DNA from: Henckelia pumila
Lineage: Eukaryota > Streptophyta > Magnoliopsida > Lamiales > Gesneriaceae
Direction of reading: 5' to 3'
NCBI RefSeq assembly: GCF_033568475.1
Contig: NC_133123.1
Coordinates: forward strand, 54,815,522 to 54,879,521
Length of the DNA: 64,000 bases
Part shown: positions 46,787-58,744 of the stretch, piece after piece
How positions within the stretch are numbered: position 1 is the first letter of the stretch
Layout: the number at the start of each line of letters is the position of its first letter
The notes under the pieces: generated by a model
Told to the model about the DNA's origin: nothing
Seen by the model: only the letters and a program-made list of their open reading frames with translations
The model's database searches: none
Translations under genes and position numbers: made by a program

Positions 46787-48109
46787 TGTAGCGACCCTAC
46801 CCGAATCCACTACCTAATCAGAGTGATTAGCGCAAGCAACAATAATTAAAGCGTTAAATAGCGGATAATTCCAAAGTACAACAAATCCAATCGGGAGAAT
46901 ACAACCGACGATAGAAACAGTGTATAATTCTTTATACAACCAAATCGAAATTAGGGTATCAGAATCCCTAACAAACTACCTCTGCACGGTAGCAACCTCA
47001 ACCCTGCTGGGAACCACCGGGACCGTCCAGCCTCAGACCTGCCCCGCCACAAGGTACACAATACCCAAACACAGGGGCGTGAGCTAGAATGCTCAATACG
47101 GAAGCAATGATATAAATACAAATATGAGCATGCACATGACTTTAAAAATCAGGGTTAAATCATTTTACTCATGGCGCCTGGAATACACAGTACCGGGCTA
47201 GAGAGCGACTCCGCGTGGTACTCGTATATTCCCAAGACACGAATCCTCAGGAAGAATCGCCTCGACTGATGGAAACTATCATGACTCACATCATCCCGAT
47301 GCAGTCTCCGTAAAAACATATGCATGTGCTAAAAACAGTAAAACATAACCAATACAGCACATACATCATGCATCACACACATATGTATAAATATAATGTC
47401 TGCTATCTCGGTCAGTACTTACGTACCTCTAACACTGCAGGTCAACTCCTAGCACACCCGTCTAGGTCCAAAGCCTACAGGTCTGCTCTACAGCGTTTAC
47501 ACATGCAAAAGTCCATGCATCACTATAAACGCTCTAAAAGACTTAACTAAGCTATTGCATACTCCTAAATATTTTTAGGAAGCCAAATTATACCTTCGTC
47601 CGTCGTCAGCCCGCTGGTGTAGAATCGCCTCAAAAATTAGGCACACCTCCGCTACGACGCCGGGATCGCTAGACAACTTCCGGATTCCCAATAGGATGCC
47701 TAGAACTCTGTAGATCTATGTAAGAAAGTTCGAAAACTAGAGGAGAGGAGGGAAATTGGTGCACAGAATGAGGGCTCGGACCCCTTATTTATAGACGACG
47801 ATCGGAACCTCCGAACCCGGTTCGGACCGTCCGAACTCGATCGGAACCTCCGATCGCACCTTCGGAGCATCCGATCGCTCAATATTACGTCAGCCATGAC
47901 GTCACCTTGCTGACGTAAATGATGACATGTGCCCTGGTCCAGATCGGAGCTTCCGATCTTGCCGATGGAGCTTCCGATCTCGATCGGAGCCTCCGATCTT
48001 GGCACGGAGCTTCCGATCCACTTCGGACCGTCCGATTTATCTTGGACTATTTAGGCATAATTTAGTAATTAATTACCTTAATTACCTTGATTAATTGCGG
48101 GTTACTACA
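46787..48109 (-). repeat. Element G3 3' LTR
   Basis: 1,323 bp, TGTAGCGACCC to GGGTTACTACA, followed by purine tract AGTGGGGGAGAA on the minus strand. Close in length and layout to the solo LTR at 9789-11110. Confidence 0.93.
47786..48035 (-). promoter_or_regulatory. TATA box and palindromic motif array, G3 LTR
   Basis: TATAAATA (47786-47793, minus) has about nine upstream copies of GATCGGAACCTCCGATC-like motifs, some diverged to TTCGGACCGTCCGAA. Same layout as in G2 and the solo LTR. Confidence 0.72.
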
Positions 48110-48235
48110 TTCTCCCCCACTTAAGAAATTTCTTCCTCGAAATTACATCTTAAGAAAAACATAGTACGCAAAATCAATGCTCTTATTACAACTGAACAAT
48201 ATACATTCGATACAACAGAGTACAAAATCTTAAAA

Positions 48236-49099
48236 CAACTCGGGGTGCTCGGCTAACATCCGGCTCTCCAACTCCCAAGTAGCTTCCTCTGTACCTCTGC
48301 GTTGCCACTGTACCATAACCAATGGTATTCGCTTGTTACGAAGTACCTTGTCCTTCCTGTCAATAATCCACAGGGGGTTTCTCCACATACGATAGATCCC
48401 GATCTACCTTTACCTCGGTCGGATAAAAAATATGTGACTCGTTCGCCACATACTGCCTCAACAAGGACACGTGGAACACATCGTGGATCTCCGAAAGATT
48501 TGGTGGCAAGGCTAGACGATAAGCCACGTCTCCAACTTTCTCGAGAATCTTGAAAGGACCAATAAATCTTGGTGACAACTTACCCTTGAGACCGAACCTC
48601 ATCACCTTCCGGAAAGGTGATACACGCAAGAATACATACTCTCATTCTTAAAAATGAAGTGGCCTGCGGTGAGTGTTCGCATAGCTAGCCTGTCGATCCT
48701 GGGATGCCTTAATCCTGCGTCGGATCAATTCTACAGCATCAGTCATCTGCTGAATCATCTGAGGACCCTCCACCTGCCGCTCACCAACCTCGTCCCAAAA
48801 CAAAGGTGTACGACAACGACGTCCATAAAGAGCCTCAAATGGTGCCATGCCAATGCTGCTATGGTAGCTATTGTTATAAGCGAACTCCACCAATGGCAAA
48901 TGATCGTGCCATGCTGGGCCAAAATCCATTACGATAGCTCGAAGCATGTCCTCGAGAGTAGGATAGTCCTCTCCGATTGTCCATCAGTCTCTGGATGATA
49001 CGCTGTGCTCAAACTCAAAGTGGTACCAAGAGCACGCTGAAAACTCCCCCAAAATCTTGAGGTGAAACGAGGATCTCTGTCGCTCACAATACTCAGTGG
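48236..49099 (-). pseudogene. G3 pol remains, C-terminal part
   Basis: Encodes the end of integrase ([20 protein letters not shown]) and the chromodomain-like tail region ([20 protein letters not shown]). Broken. Continues on the other side of element D. Confidence 0.88.
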
Positions 49100-50962
49100 T
49101 GTTGGAAAAAACTGGCGGTCAGATCAATCACGATTGATACCCGGTGCAGCGGAAGTTTAAAATTTTTATCATGGAACAATTCCATGGTGTGGGTATCAAC
49201 CATTCAACGATTAAATTATTGTGTGTGTAAAATTCAAATAACAATTAATTAAATTTTACCTTCAATCTCGAAGCGAGATTAATAGACACCAACAGAATTA
49301 ATCTGCTCTTGTTGTCTCTCCCAGGAACCGATGAACTCCTTCAATCAGGTCCACGAATAGGGTTTAAATCCCTCTGATAGATTGCACTAGAAAATCTATC
49401 AGAAGTTTTCTGCGAAGAGATTAAACGAATCTGATTCGTTATTCCTGACTGCGATTCAAAATCACAGACCGAAATTTCTCGGGCAGAGGTAGGGAGGGGT
49501 CGGCCGATTACCTTTTGAGAGAGAGGAGGGTTCGAAATTTCTGTCTCAAAAATAATGAGCTGTTGTGTGTAATTTCTGTACTGCAATAACTTATTTATAA
49601 TGCAGGCCACTAACACCTTAGGGCCCATTAGTCATAAGCTAGGGCCCGACAAGCAAAGCCCGCACGTTCAGAAATTAATATAAAATTCATCGTGACTCCG
49701 ATTGATGAACCGATTTCACCAATGTGCACAGAAACCATTTCCGCACATTTTAAAGTCAAAATAAATTTTCCTGAATCCGAATTCAGTGGTTTCCAAAAAT
49801 GTCCATCCCTATGTCATTTTAGGAAATCCTACTCCCTTACTCTTATTTAAGAAGTCCAACTCCTTAGTTCATTAAATTTAACTCTTTAAATTTAACTATC
49901 TCAACGGGGATTAAAACTCCATTACACTGTGTGACCCTCAATGGTTCAGGGATACAGCTAGCCGTGGGCTCACAACTCCTTGTGACTCGGAACAACACTT
50001 TCCGACTTGCCCAACGAATCAAGGTAAAGCGCCTAGCAACATCGCCCCATGATTCCCTAGGTATCACTGATAGTGCCTACAAGAACCAGTAGATTTTGGT
50101 TAGCGTACAGTACGGTCCCTTCATCCATATATCCCGATCGAATCAACAACCATTGGTATATCGAGAGTCGCTCAAGATTCGATAACTATGCAATACATCT
50201 TGAAGATCAAATTAGTGACATCGCATGTGCTACTAAGAAACCATTTCTTAAATCACATCAAGTACTCTGGCCAGAGATTTGTCACACTAATATCTCCTCA
50301 GATCGCATAGGATATCCACACTCGCAAGTATGTGGTGAATCCTTGACAACAATGCATTGACTCCTATATGTGTCGTAACTGTACCCAATCTCGACACCTG
50401 ATGACCCCCATAGAGTCGGTAAACGAGTCAAAGCACAGCACTAGCATATAGAGTCTCCATGATGTTTCAAGTCGTAAGGACTAATGGTGTACAACCAAAA
50501 CCGCGGACTTTATCCACTCGATAAGTGATAACCACTTGGAAAGTCCGGATAGGGTAGTTCGATTATTCATCCTATGAATATCCATTTGCATGCTTCGAAC
50601 ATCTCCATGTTCCCTACCAATGAAACGTGGTACTCCGCATCGCAAATGCTAGTCTCAAACTCGAGCGATCCTTATCCTTATTATCGGACGGCTCAATCGA
50701 CTAGGAACGGTTTTTAGAATATACAGTGACTATAAGATGTATTTCATGATAGACATCTCCATGTTCTACCACATCTTACATACACTATAGTATATTCAAG
50801 GTCTTTATCAAAACAACAATAGTATATCACAATATAACAATATGAAGTAATATAAAGTCATTGCCATAAAAGTGTAAATAATATTAAACAAAAGATTGTT
50901 TATACAAAGAGTCATCAAAGCCCATAGCCACACAGTTGGCTCACTGGGCACCCACTCTTACA
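49100..50962 (-). repeat. Element D 3' LTR
   Basis: 1,863 bp from TGTTGGAAAAAACTGG to CCCACTCTTACA. TATAAATA lies at 49592-49599 on the minus strand. Confidence 0.96.
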
Positions 50963-50976
50963 ATCTCCCACTTGCC

Positions 50977-53900
50977 CTATAGCCAACTAGTCATACTACG
51001 TAGACCCATTGCTTCGCGATGTTTGTCAAACAATGGTCCTGGCAAGGGCTTAGTAAGCGGATCAGCGATATTGTCTGCAGAGGCCACTCGTTCGACAATG
51101 ATGTCTCCTCTTTCCACAATCTCCCGGATTATGTGGTATTTCCTCAGTACGTGTTTGGATCTTTGATGAGACCTTGGTTCCTTTGCTTGAGCAACGGCAC
51201 CCGTGTTGTCACAGTACACCGGGACTGGACCAACAAATTCAGGAATAACGCCCAACTCTTGGACGAACTTCCTCATCCAAACGGCCTCTTTAGCAGCAGC
51301 TGATGCTGCAATGTATTCAGCCTCAGTGGTGGAATCCGCTGTGGTGTCCTGCTTGGAACTCTTCCAAGAGACAGCACCGCCATTGAGCATGAACACAAAT
51401 CCAGAGGTTGACTTCGAGTCATCCACATCACTTTGGAAGCTAGAGTCGGTATAGCCTTCCAATTTGAGATCTCGTCCTCCATACACCATGAACATATTCT
51501 TAGTCCTTCGCAAGTACTTAAGAATGTCCTTCACGGCTTTCCAATGCATTTGACCAGGATTAGACTGATATCTGCTCGTGACACTCAGAGCAAATGCTAC
51601 ATCCGGTCTGGTAGATATCATCCCATACATGATACTACCTATAGCTGACGCATATGGTACATGTGTCATATTCTCTATCTCTGCATCAGTCTTGGGACAC
51701 ATAGACTTGGATAGAGAAACTCCATGACACATGGGTAGATGTCCTCTTTTGGACCCATCCATTGAAAACCGTTTCAATATGGTATCGATGTAGGTTGATT
51801 GAGTGAGTCCTATCATTCTCTTAGACCTATCTCTATAGATCTGTATCCCAAGAATGTAGGATGCCTCTCCCAAATCCTTCATCGAAAATCTACCTGATAA
51901 CCATATCTTTGTTGACTGCAACATCCCTACATCATTCCCAATGAGTAGGATGTCATCAACATAAAGTACTAAGAATGTCACCGCATCCTTAACTACTTTC
52001 TTGTACACGCAAGGTTCCTCCGGGTTCTTGATGAAACCAAAATCTTTTATTGTTTCATCAAATTTCTGGTTCCAACTTCTTGATGCTTGTTTTAGACCAT
52101 AAATTGATCTCTGAAGCTTGCATACCTTATGCTCGCTTCCCATGGATGTGTACCCCTCAGGCTGCTTCATATAGATTTCCTCCTTAATGTCTCCATTAAG
52201 AAAAGCAGTCTTCACATCCATTTGCCATATCTCATAGTCATACCATGCAGCTATGGCAATTAGGATTCTTATGGACTTGAACATTGCAACTGGTGAAAAG
52301 GTTTCGTCATAGTCAACTCCTTGCCTTTGAGTATAACCTTTAGCCACCAATCGCGCCTTGTAGGTCAATACCTTACCATCAGGCCCAAGCTTTCTTTTGT
52401 AGATCCATTTACACCCTATCGGAACAATTCCATCGGGAGGATCTACTAAAGACCAAACTTGGTTTGTATGCATCGAATCCAATTCTGACTGCATAGCTTC
52501 AAGCCATAAATTCGAATCCGCATCAGAAATTGCTTCCTTGAAGTTTCTTGGATCACATCCAATGTCGGGTTCATCTTGATCCCCTTCAAGAAGAAGACCA
52601 TATCGAACTGGAGGTCTAGAAGTCCTTTCGGATCTTCTAGGTGCAGGCGTGTCCAGCAATGGTTCCTGAGGTGTAGGATCGTTATTTTGTATTTCGGGTT
52701 CTTCTCGAACTTCTTCGAGTTCCATCATCTCGCCTTTCTTATCCAATAAGAATTCCTTCTCCAAGAAGGTGGCATTCCTAGAAACAAACACCTTTGTTTC
52801 AGCAGGATAATAGAAATAATATCCGATTGAATTCTTCGGATACCCTACAAAATAACATAAGCTGGATCGACTATCCAACTTATCTCCCACTGTCCGCTTC
52901 ACGTAAGCAGGACATCCCCAAATCCTCAAGTACGAATACTTAGGAGCTTTGCCATTCCATAACTCGTATGGTGTTTTGTCCACTGCTTTAGTGTGGACGT
53001 TGTTCAACAACAATACCGCCGTTTCAAGCGCATAGCCCCAAAACGAAGGTGGAAGATCAGTGAAGCTCATCATAGATCGAACCATGTCCAACAAAGTTCG
53101 ATTACGACGCTCCGATATACCATTAAGCTGTGGTGTCATAGGAGGAGTCCACTGAGAGAGAATCCCATTCTCTTTCAGATAGTCCAAAAACTCGGTACTC
53201 AAGTATTCTCCACCTCGATCCGATCGAAGTGCTTTAATACTTTTACCTAGCTTGTTTTCTACTTCAGCCTTGAATTCTTTGAACTTTTCAAATGCTTCAG
53301 ACTTATATTTCATTAAATATAAATACCCATACCTTGAATAATCATCAGTAAAGGTAATGAAGTAGGTGTGGCCATGTTGAGTCCCTACTCTAAATGGACC
53401 ACAAACATCTGTGTGGATCAAATCCAACAGATTCTGACTACGCTCAGGTTTCCCCTTAAAAGGAGATTTAGTCATTTTTCCTTTTAGGCAGGATTCACAA
53501 GTAGGTAGAGAATTAATATCAGACATATCAAACATGCCCTCTCCCACTAGCTTGTTCATCCTCCTTGAGGAAATATGACCTAGCCTAGCATGCCAAAGGT
53601 TTGCCGGGTTTTGACTATCGATTTTCCTTTTGTTTGTTGTCGCCGGTTTATCAACATAATTCACTGGAACGTCTTTTAGTTTTAAGTTGTATAGATCGTT
53701 TTCAAGTTGTCCATTTCCAATTAAACATTCATTCTTGTAAATATTGCAAATCCCATTCACAAAATTGCAAGAATAATCATCTCTATCAAGCATAGAAATA
53801 GAAATAATGTTTTTAATTAAATCTGGCACAAATAAAACATCTCTTAACAATAATTTAAAACCGTTCTGCAAAGTCAAACAAACATCTCCAATGGCCGTAG

Positions 53901-54891
53901 CTTCAACTCTGGAACCATTCCCGAGCCTCAGCTGGGTCTCACCCATTCTAAGCCTGCGACTTCTTGTCATCACCTGCAAATCATTGCAAATGTGAGATCC
54001 ACATCCGGTATCCAATACCCAAGAAGTTGTATTAAGTGACATGTTTATTTCAATATAGAACATACCCTTTGCAGTTCCCAACTGCTCAAGATATTCCTTG
54101 CAGTTGCGCTTCCAATGACCCGGCTTCTTGCAGTAATGGCAAACATCCTTGGATTTTCCATTGTTTGAAGCCTTTGTCTTTTGCTTCTTCTCGGGCTCAA
54201 CTTTCTTGGGTGGGGTAGAACGTTTCTTGCCCTTCATACTTGGCCCCTTCTTCGCAGAAGATGAGGAGCCCACCAAGAAAGCTGGCTTATCCTTCTTAAG
54301 TGTGGATTCATATGTAACGAGCATATTGACCATCTCTTCAAGGGTGGCCTCTATCTTGTTCATATTAAAATTTATCACAAATCCATCAAATGAAGAAGGA
54401 AGAGACAGAAGCAATAAATCCACATTGAGTTCATGCTCCAACACCAAATCTAGGGTCGCCAACTTCTGTATGAGCCAAATCACTCGTACCCCATGATCAC
54501 GAACCGAAGTCCCTTCACGCATGCGGCACGTCATCAACTCCTTAACAGTAGCGAACCTTTCAGCCCTCGACTGAGCCCCAAAAAGTTCCTTGAGTTGCGT
54601 GTGAATGTCAGCAGCATTCACCGTGTCCTCAAATCGCCTCTGGAGTTCATCAGACATCGAGGCTTGCATATAGCATTTGGTCTTGATGTCATGGTCACAC
54701 CATGCATCAAGTTTGGCCAATTCCTCCGGACTTATGTCAGCTGGTGCTTCCTTCGGAGGTGCTTTCTCTAACACGTAGAGCATTTTCTCCGAAGTTAAGA
54801 CAATCTTCAACTTCCGGAACCATTCCGTATAGTTGGCGCCAGTCAACTTGTTTTGTTCGAGGATCGAGAATAATGGATTTCGCGAATTCAT
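50977..54891 (-). CDS. Element D Gag-Pol polyprotein
   Basis: One open frame of 1,304 residues, starting MNSRNPLFSILEQNKLTGA and ending GLRSMTSWL just before the purine tract. Order is Copia-type. Gag (1-240) is followed by a CCHC knuckle CHYCKKPGHWKRNC near 248 and protease SWVLDTGCGSH near 290. Integrase follows with HHCC (LWHARLGHISSRRM, CESCLKG) and the D,D,E core (IHTDVCGPF, RSDRGGEY, NGISERRNRT) at about 430-610. Reverse transcriptase YVDDILLIGND is near 975 and RNase H (GYTDSSFQSDVDD, YCDNTGAVAQAK) at 1,130-1,290. Gag and Pol share one frame, as is usual for this lineage. Confidence 0.95.
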   Translation of the reverse strand: MNSRNPLFSILEQNKLTGANYTEWFRKLKIVLTSEKMLYVLEKAPPKEAPADISPEELAKLDAWCDHDIKTKCYMQASMSDELQRRFEDTVNAADIHTQLKELFGAQSRAERFATVKELMTCRMREGTSVRDHGVRVIWLIQKLATLDLVLEHELNVDLLLLSLPSSFDGFVINFNMNKIEATLEEMVNMLVTYESTLKKDKPAFLVGSSSSAKKGPSMKGKKRSTPPKKVEPEKKQKTKASNNGKSKDVCHYCKKPGHWKRNCKEYLEQLGTAKGMFYIEINMSLNTTSWVLDTGCGSHICNDLQVMTRSRRLRMGETQLRLGNGSRVEATAIGDVCLTLQNGFKLLLRDVLFVPDLIKNIISISMLDRDDYSCNFVNGICNIYKNECLIGNGQLENDLYNLKLKDVPVNYVDKPATTNKRKIDSQNPANLWHARLGHISSRRMNKLVGEGMFDMSDINSLPTCESCLKGKMTKSPFKGKPERSQNLLDLIHTDVCGPFRVGTQHGHTYFITFTDDYSRYGYLYLMKYKSEAFEKFKEFKAEVENKLGKSIKALRSDRGGEYLSTEFLDYLKENGILSQWTPPMTPQLNGISERRNRTLLDMVRSMMSFTDLPPSFWGYALETAVLLLNNVHTKAVDKTPYELWNGKAPKYSYLRIWGCPAYVKRTVGDKLDSRSSLCYFVGYPKNSIGYYFYYPAETKVFVSRNATFLEKEFLLDKKGEMMELEEVREEPEIQNNDPTPQEPLLDTPAPRRSERTSRPPVRYGLLLEGDQDEPDIGCDPRNFKEAISDADSNLWLEAMQSELDSMHTNQVWSLVDPPDGIVPIGCKWIYKRKLGPDGKVLTYKARLVAKGYTQRQGVDYDETFSPVAMFKSIRILIAIAAWYDYEIWQMDVKTAFLNGDIKEEIYMKQPEGYTSMGSEHKVCKLQRSIYGLKQASRSWNQKFDETIKDFGFIKNPEEPCVYKKVVKDAVTFLVLYVDDILLIGNDVGMLQSTKIWLSGRFSMKDLGEASYILGIQIYRDRSKRMIGLTQSTYIDTILKRFSMDGSKRGHLPMCHGVSLSKSMCPKTDAEIENMTHVPYASAIGSIMYGMISTRPDVAFALSVTSRYQSNPGQMHWKAVKDILKYLRRTKNMFMVYGGRDLKLEGYTDSSFQSDVDDSKSTSGFVFMLNGGAVSWKSSKQDTTADSTTEAEYIAASAAAKEAVWMRKFVQELGVIPEFVGPVPVYCDNTGAVAQAKEPRSHQRSKHVLRKYHIIREIVERGDIIVERVASADNIADPLTKPLPGPLFDKHREAMGLRSMTSWL

Positions 54892-56860
54892 TGTATGAAA
54901 TACTGAAAAGAAAAACAGACATATATCAATGATTGTTTAACAATTTACTAAGACATAAAATAGGCGAATTTAATTTTATGAATCTCACTCCCACTATTTT
55001 AACGATTTCACCACCCTCTAGTGAAAACGGGAAACTTTTTCCTTAGTGAGAACATGGAGTCCAATTGACAAACTTATGGTCCCGAATAATATCAGCCAAC
55101 CATAATTCTCAAAAGGTAGAGCCCAATTGCTTCCAAAGCAACCCCCATGTTTTTACCTCATGTCCAATAAGGGCCCAATAATATGACGCCGTTTAAAGTG
55201 ACATGTCAAGATGACCCATCAATATTAAGTTGTGATGGACGGTCGCCATGTGGATCCCCCAATAATATGAGCCGATCCCATGGGAGTTCCACCCAACATA
55301 CAACATTTGTCGATCCAATGTACAGCTTTCCGACGGACGGGCCCCCCCAATAATATGAGCCGGACCGTATCCGCGGGTAGCGTCACATACATTGACCGTT
55401 GATGGAAGGTGGGAACATTTAAACAAATTTAAATTTCCTTTATTTATCTTGATATAAATTTTAAATCATATTTAAAATGAGGGATTTTTAATTATAAAAA
55501 TATTTGTCTCATCATATCCATTTTATTGCATGCTTGCCGGATTCACGCAATTTATGTCTAAACATGCATACAATCATAATATCAAATATTATATAGGATG
55601 ATCGATTCCATTTCTAATTGACCCGTGGTTGCCAATCACGGGTCTTAGTCCAATCCTAGGTAATATGCAGTATGCAATGCAATCCTATTACATGTGCTTC
55701 CAATTTACATTTCTTCAGTCTTTATTGTCTGCTGGGCCCACCGTCTTCAAATCTTGATCTCCCACTAAATCTAATGTATTTACAATAAATAACAATGACA
55801 AGTAGGGATACATTTTTAGGGGTGGGAACGGGCTATAAACCAAGCCCACTTTTATTACATATGACATTCATATCGGGCCATAAACCAGGCCCATTAATAA
55901 AACCAACAACAATAAAAACAAAATGTAAATTCCTAACATACACCTACAAAATTGGTCATGGAAATCGATCATCCTTATCCAATAACATTTAATTCAAAAT
56001 TAATTTATTGGATAACATGCAGTGGCAATTCAAATTTAAACAAGATAAAATCATATTTTATATATAAAATCTCATTTCACATATAAAATCATATTTTATC
56101 TCTATATCAAATAAAATCATATTTTATCTATAAAATCCAATTTTACAAATAAAATCATATTTTACTCAATATATCATAAGATCATATCTTATCATCAATT
56201 GTACCAAAATAATTGATTTCAAAATTCAATTTACGGATAAAACATTAAAATTTTCCAAAAATTCAAATTTATCCAAAATCAATTTTAAAATTTACGGACT
56301 CGAACAATTCGATCCGAAATCTCGTGAACCAATCAAAAACAATTTTTGACCGGACCAAAAATAAAATTTTAACATATTAAAATTAATTTTTAATAAAAAA
56401 ATATAATTTTTCCCGCGGGCCGCCCGAGACACTCCCGGGCCGGCCCGCACCCGGGGCGCGGGCCGGGGGCAGCCCGGCTGCCCCCTTAGGGCAGCAACAA
56501 TTGCTGCCCTGGCGGCGCCGTGCGCCGTCCTGGGCGGCGCCGAACGCCGCCCCTGGGCGGCGCTGTGCGCCGCCCTGGGCAGCGCCCAGCGCTGCCCTGT
56601 GCGGCGCCGTGCGCCGCCCTGGGCGGCGACGGTCGCCGTCCTGGGCGGCGCCGTGCGCCCCCTTTGGGCGGCGCCGTGCGCCGCCCGGGGCAGCAACAAT
56701 TGCTGCCCCACCGGGCAGCGATCCAATCGCTGCCCGGGTTTTGCCCCGGAAAAAATTTTTTTTTTTTTTTTTTTATTTAAAAATATTTATTTTGTTTTCC
56801 AAAAACCGAGATTCAAAAATTTTGTACAATCGATTAATTTAATCGTTTGATCTGAGCAAC
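54892..56860 (-). other. Element D untranslated leader
   Basis: Nearly 2 kb of non-coding leader. Four ATATTATTGGG-type motifs lie near 55081, 55173, 55256 and 55346 (minus strand). AT-rich tracts follow, then an expanded GC-rich hairpin array (56413-56748) and a long A/T homopolymer at about 56752-56774. No gene is seen; short open frames in the GC-rich part are compositional. Confidence 0.78.
56413..56748 (-). repeat. Expanded array of GC-rich hairpins in element D leader
   Basis: About eleven consecutive inverted repeats of around 21 bp, each with arms like GGGCGGCG...CGCCGCCC or GGGCAGCAA...TTGCTGCCC, at about 24 bp spacing. They lie 110-450 nt downstream of the primer site. The equivalent block in A, B and C has only about two or three such units. 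Confidence 0.85.
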
Positions 56861-56875
56861 CTGGCTCTGATACCA
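56861..56875 (-). other. Element D primer-binding site
   Basis: Minus-strand TGGTATCAGAGCCAG, one base from the 5' LTR; matches initiator methionine tRNA. Confidence 0.94.
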
Positions 56876-56876
56876 C

Positions 56877-58739
56877 TGTTGGAAAAAACTGGCGGTCAGA
56901 TCAATCACGATTGATACCCGGTGCAGCGGAAGTTTAAAATTTTTATCATGGAACAATTCCATGGTGTGGGTATCAACCATTCAACGATTAAATTATTGTG
57001 TGTGTAAAATTCAAATAACAATTAATTAAATTTTACCTTCAATCTCGAAGCGAGATTAATAGACACCAACAGAATTAATCTGCTCTTGTTGTCTCTCCCA
57101 GGAACCGATGAACTCCTTCAATCAGGTCCACGAATAGGGTTTAAATCCCTCTGATAGATTGCACTAGAAAATCTATCAGAAGTTTTCTGCGAAGAGATTA
57201 AACGAATCTGATTCGTTATTCCTGACTGCGATTCAAAATCACAGACCGAAATTTCTCGGGCAGAGGTAGGGAGGGGTCGGCCGATTACCTTTTGAGAGAG
57301 AGGAGGGTTCGAAATTTCTGTCTCAAAAATAATGAGCTGTTGTGTGTAATTTCTGTACTGCAATAACTTATTTATAATGCAGGCCACTAACACCTTAGGG
57401 CCCATTAGTCATAAGCTAGGGCCCGACAAGCAAAGCCCGCACGTTCAGAAATTAATATAAAATTCATCGTGACTCCGATTGATGAACCGATTTCACCAAT
57501 GTGCACAGAAACCATTTCCGCACATTTTAAAGTTAAAATAAATTTTCCTGAATCCGAATTCAGTGGTTTCCAAAAATGTCCATCCCTATGTCATTTTAGG
57601 AAATCCTACTCCCTTACTCTTATTTAAGAAGTCCAACTCCTTAGTTCATTAAATTTAACTCTTTAAATTTAACTATCTCAACGGGGATTAAAACTCCATT
57701 ACACTGTGTGACCCTCAATGGTTCAGGGATACAGCTAGCCGTGGGCTCACAACTCCTTGTGACTCGGAACAACACTTTCCGACTTGCCCAACGAATCAAG
57801 GTAAAGCGCCTAGCAACATCGCCCCATGATTCCCTAGGTATCACTGATAGTGCCTACAAGAACCAGTAGATTTTGGTTAGCGTACAGTACGGTCCCTTCA
57901 TCCATATATCCCGATCGAATCAACAACCATTGGTATATCGAGAGTCGCTCAAGATTCGATAACTATGCAATACATCTTGAAGATCAAATTAGTGACATCG
58001 CATGTGCTACTAAGAAACCATTTCTTAAATCACATCAAGTACTCTGGCCAGAGATTTGTCACACTAATATCTCCTCAGATCGCATAGGATATCCACACTC
58101 GCAAGTATGTGGTGAATCCTTGACAACAATGCATTGACTCCTATATGTGTCGTAACTGTACCCAATCTCGACACCTGATGACCCCCATAGAGTCGGTAAA
58201 CGAGTCAAAGCACAGCACTAGCATATAGAGTCTCCATGATGTTTCAAGTCGTAAGGACTAATGGTGTACAACCAAAACCGCGGACTTTATCCACTCGATA
58301 AGTGATAACCACTTGGAAAGTCCGGATAGGGTAGTTCGATTATTCATCCTATGAATATCCATTTGCATGCTTCGAACATCTCCATGTTCCCTACCAATGA
58401 AACGTGGTACTCCGCATCGCAAATGCTAGTCTCAAACTCGAGCGATCCTTATCCTTATTATCGGACGGCTCAATCGACTAGGAACGGTTTTTAGAATATA
58501 CAGTGACTATAAGATGTATTTCATGATAGACATCTCCATGTTCTACCACATCTTACATACACTATAGTATATTCAAGGTCTTTATCAAAACAACAATAGT
58601 ATATCACAATATAACAATATGAAGTAATATAAAGTCATTGCCATAAAAGTGTAAATAATATTAAACAAAAGATTGTTTATACAAAGAGTCATCAAAGCCC
58701 ATAGCCACACAGTTGGCTCACTGGGCACCCACTCTTACA
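56877..58739 (-). repeat. Element D 5' LTR
   Basis: 1,863 bp; one base difference from the left LTR noticed over the full length, at about 57532. Confidence 0.96.
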
Positions 58740-58744
58740 ATTGG

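Larger units (their letters stand above)
49100..58739 (-). mobile_element. Copia LTR retrotransposon D (Angela/BARE-like), looks whole and very young
   Basis: 9,640 bp. LTRs of 1,863 bp each (49100-50962 and 56877-58739) read as identical except for one base. Primer site, long leader, an uninterrupted 1,304-residue gag-pol frame and a purine tract (AGTGGGAGAT) are all present. It sits in G3 pol with a 5 bp flank AGTGG / ATTGG that matches at four positions. One LTR difference in 1,863 bp implies an age of tens of thousands of years or less. The family is close to element A and the same as LTR E. Confidence 0.96.

Noticed and set aside
56501-56850. Overlapping Arg/Pro/Ala-rich open frames in the GC-rich block
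   Set aside because: Compositional artefact of the repeated GC hairpins, open on both strands and in several frames.
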